A stretch of DNA of 64,000 nucleotides from Parapristionchus giblindavisi. Lineage: Eukaryota > Nematoda > Chromadorea > Rhabditida > Diplogasteridae. Positions 1-11,000 of this stretch are shown here, one piece after another. The stretch is from the NCBI GenBank assembly GCA_943737045.1, contig CALSFV010000263.1, forward strand, positions 385,001-449,000. The letters are read 5' to 3'. The notes below the pieces were generated by a model. It saw only the letters and a program-made list of their open reading frames with translations. It did not search any database and had not been told where the DNA came from. The position numbers were made by a program, and so were the translations under genes. Numbering within the stretch: position 1 is the stretch's first letter; the number at the start of each line of letters is the position of its first letter.

Positions 1-96
1 ATTGACAACGATACAATCATGACGAACTTGCCTCGTTGCATTCAGACATGCTTCAACGCAGGCATTCACTTCCGACGGATCATTAAATTCTTTAGG
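1..96 (-). CDS. ZYG-11-like gene, exon 7 (partial)
   Basis: An AATATTACAG acceptor ends at 97 and the open frame continues to the window edge in phase 0, matching the phase-0 end of exon 6 at 3678. The reading begins PKEFNDPSEVNACVEACLNA. It is 3.6 kb from exon 6 because the intron holds a LINE, three foldback elements and flanking sequence. The exon was assigned by phase and strand. Confidence 0.55.
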
Positions 97-3000
97 CTGT
101 AATATTTATCACGTGTTATCGATTGATCTGGGGGTGTTTGATGGCCACAATCAATATGGTGAATATGCGTATCCCTCGCTAATTATATTCTAAATAATAT
201 CATTCCCCGGCTCCACATTATGGCTTCCGTCTCTGTGATAAAGTATTGACTATTGAACCCCACAGTATGTTCGTGAGTTGACCACTCGAGTTTAAGAAAA
301 GAGCTACCTTGCATCAATCCTATTTCCCAATATCTAAAAACTTTTAAAAAATTGATTGGCTCGTTAAAATAGTGGAAAACCGAAAGCGCGTTAAAAAGTA
401 CCCGGAAAGTCGAAAATGGAAACACTAAATTTGAATTCGCGCGCGCTAAGAGGTGCTGGAATTCAAATTCCGACTTTCCGACAGTGAATTTCTGCGCATT
501 GCATTTTATAGCGAGGAGGAAGTTGTATTTCCATTTAAACTGCTAAAAATCGATGACGGAAAATCGGAATTTGAATTCCCGCACCTCTTCGCGTACACGA
601 GAATTCAAATTTCGTTTTTTTTTTCATTTTCGACTTTCCGGGTAATTTTTAACGGGTGGAAAGTCGCCGATTTCGGTTTTCCACTATTTTTTAACGAGCC
701 ATCAGGGCACCAGCATTGTTCCACTCTTGTTCATCCTATTTATTAATGATTTATCCGCTGTAATTCCTTCTGGCGTAAAATACGGTATTTTTGCTGATGA
801 TATAAAGATTTACGTCCCGGATCCCTCTGAAGCTACATCCTTACAATCGGCTATTGATTCTATTGTTGATTGGAGTCTCACATGGAATATGACTATATCT
901 GCCCCCAAATGTACTGTCCTCCATATTGGCCCTCTAAAGACTCGTACCCAGTATATTATGAATGGTTGTCCACATTCCTCGTCACCTGTTGTAAGAGATT
1001 TATTGGAGAACAGTATTCTTCCCGGATGAATCTACGGGGAATGACCTAAATAGTGATAATCAGCATAGTCGACTTAGCCAGAATCAATTTTCAAAGTCTG
1101 CTATTTATCGATTTTGTAAACGAAAGTCGTCGCATGTCCGCCGCACTATCCAAACGCTATTCATAGGTGGAAATGAAGCCAGTCTCTCCAACAAGTACGT
1201 GGCATAGTGGTAAGCGCGCGGGTTCGTCACTTTTTGCACATGAGTTCGATTCTATCGACAACTTTTTTGTCTCTCTATATAATGCAAGCAAGAAAATTGC
1301 TATTTCAATAAAACCCATTATTACTTATTATTTATTTCTGTTTTTTTTAACCATTACTATTTATTTCTGTTTTTTGCAACCTTTGCGAATCTGTAAATAA
1401 TGGAAAAAAATAGTACTATCTTCATTGAAATAATAGAAAACATTAGCATAAATGTTCAACCAACTAATTATTACCGTGCCAATCAATAAATGGAGGTAAT
1501 GAACTGTACAATCGAACTCCAACACATATATTGTGCGTATAAAATGTATTTGCATAAGAAAATGACAAATGGTGCTAACGAACGGAAGTCACAATCGAGA
1601 GGCGAGAGAGATGTAGCCTTCTACATCTCGCCCCGCCTCTCGATTGTCTCTCCGCTGCCTCTCTCTAACCCGGCTGACCATCGCCGCGCGCTATATTATA
1701 TATAAAAGAGATCGGCATAGTTTCTGAACCATGCAAAACAAGAAAGTCGCTTGTGGGAGTGATTGGCTACTCTCGTACCAAATAAACAAGTGTATTTTAT
1801 ACGGTCAATAATTGGAAAGTATGTTCAAGCCGAAGATTAAAGTTCCTGTAATTCTTGAAAACATGATTTCCATTAGAAATGAAAGGCAGCTGAAAAGTTG
1901 CAAAAACAGAAATATATAGATTTTTGGACTTGATTTTCATTGAAAGAGCAATTTCCTTGCTTGTATTATATAGAGAGACAAAAAAGTTGTCGATAGTATC
2001 GAACTCATGTGCAAAAAGTGACGAACACGCGCGCTTACCACTATGCCACGTACTAGTTGGAGAGACTGGCTTCATTTCCACCTATGAATAGCGTTTGGAT
2101 AGTACGGCAGACATGCGACGACTTTCGTTTACACATTCGATAAATAGCAGACTTTGAAAATTGATTCTGACCAACTCGACTATGCTGATTAATACTATGT
2201 TGGTCATTCCCCGTAGATTTTAAGAATACTGTTCCCTAGTTAGGAGTTCATATGAGCACTGATTTATCTTTTAATCAGCATATATCTATCATCACTACTA
2301 AGGCCAACGCGTGTATCAATATGCTATTCATGTCAGTCCACTCTCGTTCCCATTTACTTTTATCTAGAGCTTATACTGTCTATATAAGACCAATTCTTGA
2401 ATCATGTCCTATTATCTGTAATCCACCCTTAAATACCTTACCAATTCAATAGGAAGTGAACAAAGAAATTTCACATATAGACTTTTAGCTAAGTGCAAAC
2501 TTGCTCCCTTACCTTTTAACTAACGCAACGCCTTTTTACTACTCCCCACATTAGAATATAGAAGAGCCATCCGTGATATCCAATTTCTCCATAACACATA
2601 CACAACTATTGTTTATTTGACTCCTCTCAGTTATTCTATATTCATTGCAATAGAATTCTAGTCATCGTTATAGGATATATCTATCTTTTTTGTATTCCCA
2701 AATCTCTTTCTACTTGTGCTTCTAGATTTCTGTCCACGTGGAACCCCCTCACCCAAGAGCTTGTCTCTTAACCTCCCCATATATTCCGTGCAGGTACACT
2801 CAGAGAAAAAACCCTTAAATGAAAGGGTTTAAAACCCTAGTTGGCATGCTGCGCTGTATATAACCCTTACGGGTGAGGGTTTTGATACCCTTTCCCATAA
2901 GGGTTTCAACCCTTACATGCTAGGGTTTGAAACCCCCAGTGACCTCGAAAAGACGCAGAATTAAAGTTGCAAAAGATTTTGCTCAGAGTAGGAATCGAAC

Positions 3001-5375
3001 AGGCGGAGGCGCACCACTCAGCGCAATACCCAAGCGCTCTACCCACTGCGCTACACGGACATGCTGTTACACTGACAGAACTTATATATCATACAAAGGG
3101 GAGGCGTGGGGCCTTACAAATAAGGGTTTCAAACCCTAGTTGGCGCTCTGGCCAAACCCTTAATAGTAAGGGTTTTGTCTCTGCAATTCCTTAGGATTTG
3201 GGTTAGGATTAAAACCCTTAGGGTTTTTTCTCTGAGTGTATATTAAATATTGCCCTCCTCACAATAGTATAACTCAAACTGTATCCTATGAGAGATCCCC
3301 CTTTCCACCCTGAGATATCAAACCCTGACCCCCCCCCCACCAAATATATCACATTTAAATTCATGAACTTCCACTAGTCAATTTTATGTGTTTCGTTTCG
3401 TGCATACGCACGTTGATAAAATAATATATAATCTCGTATTCGTCCTTAATATCATTATTCAACTTATTGTTAAGCTGCCACTGCCCAACAGAAATCGCTT
3501 AAAGCAACGAAACTCCATCACTCCCTTATTGCTTCATTATTTCATTATTCTTGTTTTTAACTTATGGATAAATAAATAAATAAATAAATAAAAATAAAAA
3601 AACGAAAAATAGGGGTGATATATTTTGTCAAGCACCAACAACTAGTGGAAATTCTCTAAAAGTATGAAATATATTACCTGTGCGAATATCCTTAATACTT
3701 TGTCAAGTTCATCTTGTTTGTGTTGCATAATGTAATAATTGAGTGTGTTCAAGCAGTTGGAAGTACTCCAATAATTACAGATCTGAACACTCTCCTTTAT
3801 CCAAGGATATAACGAAAGATCTTGGACTTCGAGCAGTGTTCCTAAAAGGCAGATTTAAACATGGAGAACAAAATAATATGTAAAGTCTGCGTTCCTAACC
3901 TAGCAGGCATACAGTCAGCAGCTTGTCATGTTTTTCCATAATGAGCTTCGCATGATGAATACCAATTGAACTCTGCCCGCTATGTACATCAGAAATGTCG
4001 ATGCATGCGAGTTTAGGCCATGGCGAAGCTTTTCCCTTGAGGATACTCTCGCAAATTATTGATGTTAAATTGATCCTGAAAGCACAATGATCTTTTTTTT
4101 GCCTTTATAAAGTCTACACACACTGAGAAAAAATGTTAAAACAATACCACCTAGCAGAGCTAAGACACTTGTGTGTGTGTTATGTTTAACATTTTTTGCT
4201 ATTTCTTACACTTTATAGATGTTACTTTTCCAACTGTAGTTTCATTTCACTCCTTTTTCTCGGTGTACATACTCCGGTATTTTTTACTCACGGAGCACAC
4301 CGTTCAATCCCGTGGTGTACAACGCGAGGTACATCACGGGGTAGAACCTTGAGACGGGGTATCTCGCGAGCTGCAGCCTCTAGACGGGGTGCCCCACGAG
4401 GTGGATGACGCCGTGCCCCGTGGGGCAGGAGGAACGGTGTGCCCCGCGAGATTTAATGTCCACCCCGCGAGGCACACCGTCAATTCCACACCGTGGTGCA
4501 CCTCGCGGTGTACCCCGCGAGATTTGGCCTCTCAACGGTGTGCCCCGCGAGCAAAAAATACCGGAGTAGTCTGAAAGCATGAGCATACCCATAGTTCGTG
4601 GCCTTTCCAATATCAAGCACTTTAAGATCCTTTAGACTGGCTAAAGTGTCTGTTAACTCTTCTAAATTCATGCTCAATTTAAGTTCGTAAAGTCCAAGGC
4701 GCATCAATTGCTTGGCTTGACTGAGACAAGATATGTTAGAAAGTAGAGGGCAAGAAGAGACGTCGAGCTGGAAAAGTTGAGGAAGTCCCTGAAGAAAATT
4801 TTCCACATTTTTTAATCGTAATTATTTATCAATAAATGAGTTGATTTAATAATAATAATAATAATCTTTCAATGTCCAGTGAAAAATAAAGGTACAGAAT
4901 GGAGTGAATACGGGAGTACACATAAAATATTTAAAATGTCACAACTGTTTTCATTTTTCATGTCTTTCACTCAGAGAAAAAACCCTAAGGGTTGTAAACC
5001 CTAATCCAAATCCTAAGGAATTGCAGAGACAATTAAGGGTTTGGCCAGAGCGCCAACTAGGGTTTCAATCGAAATCAAATTCAACTTTTTATTCCCATGT
5101 TTCTATTGTCAATTTTGTTTTTTGTTACTTTTTTTGAAACTTTCTAGATTGGGGGATTTTTAGGCCCAGGTCAATTCGTAAACAGCAAACCTTTAGCATA
5201 GTATAGAGAATTTCCACGGTTAAATTCATTGTACGTGGTATAACAAGAGTGTCCAATGTTGTGAATAAATCAATCTAAACAAATTTCAGTTTAATATTTC
5301 ATTTCATTTCAGACAACTTTATCTGCTTTATATTGCTGTTGTCAACAGCCGATAAAATAAAAATTTGATATACAA

Positions 5376-5413
<38 letters not shown>

Positions 5414-6611
5414 TACAGTAGCAGCCAAAAGTATTCGCCTAATACTTTGAAAAAGTCACTTTTGACTCTCCCGTTGCTATGATTCCTCGTCGTAGTATTG
5501 TGTAGCGATCCTGGAACCCCTCTATACTTACGCAGCGATAATTATTTCTTCAGCGGGATTTTTCTGTGACTTGTTGTTAACAGTGTATGAACAACATTTA
5601 CAGAGGAGTAGAATCCGCTATGCGATCGTTTCGGGTTAATGCATTCCTCTGAGAAATTCGAAATTTCCGACACCCCTGAATTTGGGCAAAAATGTCCTAA
5701 CTTTGTGTTCAGTGTTGCTGTAACTTTGCAGAAAATTATTTTTCGAAATTTCTCAAAATTCAACCGATCGGGCTCATACTCGGCCAAGTTTTGTATCACT
5801 CATATTTTATTATCTCTACCAAGTGTAGCCTGCAGCTTCACTGAACACAAAGTTATGACATTTTTGCCCAAATTCAGGGGTGTCGGAAATTTCGGTTTTC
5901 TCAAAGGAATGAATTAGCTCGAATGGATCGCATGGCGGATCCTCCTCCTCAGTAAATGTTGTACATACATTGTTAACAACAAGTCACAGAAATATCCCGC
6001 AGAGGAAATACTTATCCCTTCGTAAGTATAGAGGGGTTCCAGGATCGCAACACAATACAACGAAAACGAATCATAACAACGTGAGTAGGATATGATGCCC
6101 ATAAGTACTATATTATCCTGCCAAAACATGAGCCCAATTGCTCATCTGAGTCAAAAGTTTTTTTTAATGATTTTTCAAAATATTAGGCGTATACGTTTGG
6201 CTGGTACTATATATATATATATATATATACATCCTTCTGCTTTTTCTGTCTATCGTGCGGTCGGTCAGACATTGTTGTCCATTTGACCAATGTCGTCTAT
6301 CCCTTCCCTCGTCTATACCATCAACAGATAAGGAACACAGTTGGATCCCCTCCCAGAAGGTGTTTGGAAAGCCGGGAGTTGTATTTCCTTCTTCATGCAG
6401 CCTCTTCGGACGGAGCTTCTACTGCTACGTGGGTTATTAACTTCAATTTCTAATGCATTCTTTTCTGGATTCTACTTCGAGCACAGATGTGGAAAGATCA
6501 TCAAGATATACACGATGAACCGATGATTAGAAGAAAGAATTGAACGTCATGGATGTATGAAGGACCCCTGCCATGACCCACCGCACCAATGTGCGAATGT
6601 GATAAAGATTG

Positions 6612-6695
<84 letters not shown>

Positions 6696-7965
6696 CAAAA
6701 GTATTCGCCCAAAAGTTTGCAATGTCATAACTTTTGACTCAGATGAGCAATCGGGCTCATCTTTTGGCAGGATACTATGGTACTACTGGGCATCATATCC
6801 TACTCCCGTTGTTCTGATTCGTCGTCGAACTATTGTGTAGTGATCCTGGAACCCCTCTGTACTTACTCAGCGATAATTATTTCCTCAGGTGGATTTTTCT
6901 GAGACTTGTTCTAAACAGTGCATAAACAACATTTACTGAGGAGTAGAATCCGCTATGGTATCCATTCAAGCTAATTCATTCCTATGAGAAAATCAAAATT
7001 TTCGACAACCTTGTATTTGAGCAATAATGTCATAACTTTATGTTCAGTGAAGCTGCAGGCTCTAAACGTGGCAGAGGTAATCGCTCATGTGTGGCACAAA
7101 ATCTGGCCGAGTATGAGCCCGATCGATTTAATTTTGAAAAATTTCGAAAATTTATTTTTCTCATTTTTCGAGGTACAGGAAGTACATGCTCAGGATAGTT
7201 TCTATTCAGTTCAACAGCCTGATGTCTTCTATATATAGTAGATGACAGTTTAATATTGTTTCGCGAAATTTCGAGTTCTCCGAGAAAAGTTATAGTTGGA
7301 GAAAGGAGGTAGAAAATAGTTATGATTTTTGTCACTATTTTTTCGAAATTCTCAGAATTTGTCCGATTAGGCTCAGACATTGCCACGATAATTATCATGG
7401 AGACAGAAGATTATCCATATAGTAGAATGGGTGTCGATGCTCTTTTAGTTCTCCAAAAAATCATTTTTATTTTTTTGATGTCCTGAAAAATTAGTGCCCT
7501 TACTATTTTCTACCTCCTCTCTCCAACTATAACTTTTCTCGGAGAACTCGAAATTTCGCGAAACAATATTAAACTGTCATCTACTATATACAGAAGACAT
7601 CAGGCTGTTGAACTGAATAGAAACTATCCTGAGCATGTACTTCCTGTACCTCGAAACATGAGAAAAATAAATTTTCGAAATTTTTCAAAATTAAATCGAT
7701 CGGGCTCATACTCGGCCAGATTTTGTGCCACACATGAGCGATTACCTCTGCCACGTTTAGAGCCTGCAGCTTCACTGAACATAAAGTTATGACATTTTTG
7801 CTCAATTACAAGGGTGTCGAAAATTTTGATTTTCTCATAGGAATGAATTAGCTTGAATGGATACCATAGCGGATTCTACTCCTCAGTAAATGTTGTTTAT
7901 GCACCGTTTAGAACAAGTCTCAGAAAAATCCACCTGAGAAAATAATTATCGCTGAGTAAGTACAG

Positions 7966-8061
<96 letters not shown>

Positions 8062-11000
8062 ATTTGTATATCAAATTTATATATAAGACGTTAAAGTTCG
8101 ATATATAAATTTAGAAGTTTGAAATAAAAATTTTAACAGTACAATACATACATTAGAAATAAAGCTTTTTGGTATATCCTCAAATCCAATTAGTTCAAGT
8201 TGATTCAGTGTATAACATTCACTCAACGATTCAGGAACAGTGAATGACTTTCCTGAATTAGCCAAAATAAGGCAAATCATAAATTTATATTTTTATAACA
8301 TAATTGAATTTTAATATTAAGACGGCTCAGTGAGATTCCAGGTAGTGCCGGACATCGACCTCACCGATTTGGCTCAAAAAAATTTTGTGGATACCCCCAT
8401 GAGCCCCCATCACCAAATGGGTATTCATTAGGGCTGGATCCTTGAAACACAGAAGTGGCGGGTTCTCGAAATATGAAAACTCGATTTTCACCAAAACAAA
8501 ATGGAATGACCTAGGACCAATGTTAGTGTCGATTAATTAAGTATAAATAGACAACAAAAACTAGATATATGACGGTCCGGAGATCCGATCGCAAACTGAT
8601 TTTTTTACCTTCTCAAAACATTTTAAAATTAATTAAAATTTTAAAACAAAAAATGGCAGCCCAATTTTTGCTTCATTTTATAGAGCAAAACATTCCGCGT
8701 CGAATGAGGCAAAAAAATCAAAAATCGATCGTTTTGAGATAAATGAACCTGAAGACGACCCGAAAATATTTTTGTTTTCAAACCCCCTCATGTTTGTACT
8801 CATATTGAAGAGCTCGTCGAGTAGAACAACTGTCATGTTGAACATTTTGTCTGAAACTCATGTACAAGAGAAATACATGAATTTAGATTTATTGAATCCA
8901 AATATTTTCTATCGCTTGTATCTTGTGAACAAACGACTTCCATAGAATATGGCCAACACGAAAAATGATGTGCTCGACGAGTTCTTTAAAATGCGTATAA
9001 ACATGGTAAGGTTTCGACAACTTTGTTTTCATGACCACTTTAGAGGCCATGTTTTTTTTTCAGAATAGGGGCCAACATTTTTTTTCGTTAAACAACAAAT
9101 TAAGTGTGGATTTTTGAGTTCTACAATATAGGCGTAATCACTTTGTGCACAAAAAATATTTTACTTTCGATTTACTCTATATTGTCTGAAAAACAGTGAG
9201 AATAAATTAAACACATGTATTTCTCTTGTGCATGAGTGTCAGACAAAACGTTCAACATGAAAGTTGTTCTACTCGACGAGCTCTTCAATACGAGTACAAA
9301 CGTGAGGGGGTTTGAAAACAAAAATATTTTCGGGTCGTCTTCAGGTTCATTTATCTCAAAACACGGGTCGATCGATTTTTGATTTTTTTGCCTCATTCGA
9401 CGCGGAATTTTTTGCTCTATAAAATGAAGCAAAAAATGGGCTGCCGTTTTTTGTTTTAAAATTTTAATTAATTTAAGAATGTTTTGAGAAGGTAAAAATC
9501 AGTTTGCGATCGGATTTCCGGACGGTCGTGTATCAAGTTTTTGCTGTCTATTTATACTTATAATTAATCGACACTAATATTGGTGCTAGGTCGCTCCATT
9601 TTGTTTTGGTGAAAATCGAGTTTTCAAATTTCGAGAACCCGCCACTTCTGTGTTTCAAGGATCCAGACCTAATCAATACCCATTTGGTGATGGGGGCTCA
9701 TGGGGGTATCCACAAAAAATTTTGAGCCAAATTGGTGAGGTCGATGTCCGGGGTCAGTGGCTCAACCCTCGAATCTTACTGAGCCGGTTTCTTAAAATGC
9801 ATGCAAACCTAAACCAATTTTATCCTTTTTATTATCATTTATTTAATCAGGTTTTCTAATCATAAACTATTTATTAGCTTTTATCGTTTATGAAATATCT
9901 TAAGGGGCGGTGGCCGGAAAGCATTATTGTTTTTTTTTTATTTCACTATTTAAATTTTTTAAAAAGAATTCGAAGAAAATTAATGAATTTAATTAATTTA
10001 ATTTAAATTCTGCTAGAAACAGCCAACTTACGGTCAACATCTCTCAACTTTCCATATAAAATCAATTTCTTTAGTCGATGTTGGAGAATGGTTGATATTG
10101 AATCGTAGTCTGAATCGTAGTCTTCGGTGAGGAAAATCTCTGCCTGTAATTTATGTTACAAAATAAAATGGACAAACATAAACAAAATGGCATCCCCGCG
10201 TAACTCAGCCCTCGGTTAAGGACGCATTCACGAGAGAGTTTGCATAGAGTAGAGAGGCAAACGTTATTTTGCCTACCGTACACTATTTATTATTACGCAC
10301 TATTCGACATACCATTTTTAATATCATATATATAATATAAAAGAAATGAATTTGTTGGTGGTTGCGACCTGAGGCCGTATCCATGAACTTTGGCAAACCG
10401 TTTGCCGGCAAACGTGACGCCACAAGCATAGTCGAAGTTTGCCAAAAATGGGGAATTCGCTTATGACGTCACGTTTGCAGGAAACGGATTGCTACCGTTC
10501 CTGGATACCTATACAGCCCCGCAGAATCTCCCTTCGTGCATGTGATCCCGGGGATCCCCGGGATTCCCCGTGCTCCTCGAAATTTTGTGCTATGAATATT
10601 GAATATCAGGTGTGACAATTATTGCTATTGTTTTCCTCTTTACTTGAACTATTTTATCAAGGAAAGTTTGAAATTTTTGAAAGCTTGTCAATTAAGTTAT
10701 GCTAAGAAATAGAAGTGCCGAAAAAAGTCACTTTGACACGGGGGCGGGAAAGCCGACCGTATAACTACGAGAGGGTGGCTATTTTTTTGGCTGACTTACT
10801 AGGTTTAGTGCTCATATTTTGAATAACTAAAAAGTACAAGTCGGAAATTATATTTGTTCGTTCCGACAAAATTTGGCAAAGTGCCAGAGAGTTGGACTAT
10901 TTAACTTACAAAAGTAAATTTTTTACTGATTCAGGCGGAGTTAGTGATTCAGGGAAAGTTAGTGATTCAGGGATTTAAATTTTCCCTGATTTTCAAGTTT

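Larger units (their letters stand above)
1003..2241. mobile_element. Foldback element with tRNA-like arms, inserted in the LINE
   Basis: Left end (GAGAACAGTATTCTT) and right end (AAGAATACTGTTCCCTAG) are inverted copies and the arms match for about 400 bases (1003-1330 and 1920-2241). It splits a reverse transcriptase frame between VVRDL and GVHMS and is flanked by TTA, a possible target duplication. Each arm holds a tRNA-like segment. The inner 0.6 kb (1330-1920) has its own short hairpin near 1600-1650. Related ends recur at 19797-20252. Confidence 0.75.

Noticed and set aside
2985..3060. Functional tRNA gene
   Set aside because: A and B boxes are good but no seven-base-pair acceptor stem could be drawn, and it lies inside a MITE.
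3388..3579. Small basic frame before TAAATAAATAAA
   Set aside because: Lies in the LINE tail; no conserved features and probably 3' untranslated sequence of the element.
6501..6840. YIYIYI-rich frames on both strands
   Set aside because: Translation of a TA microsatellite.
5416..8059. CRISPR-like or satellite array
   Set aside because: The repeats are arms of inverted-repeat elements and microsatellites, not regularly spaced direct repeats; the genome is eukaryotic.
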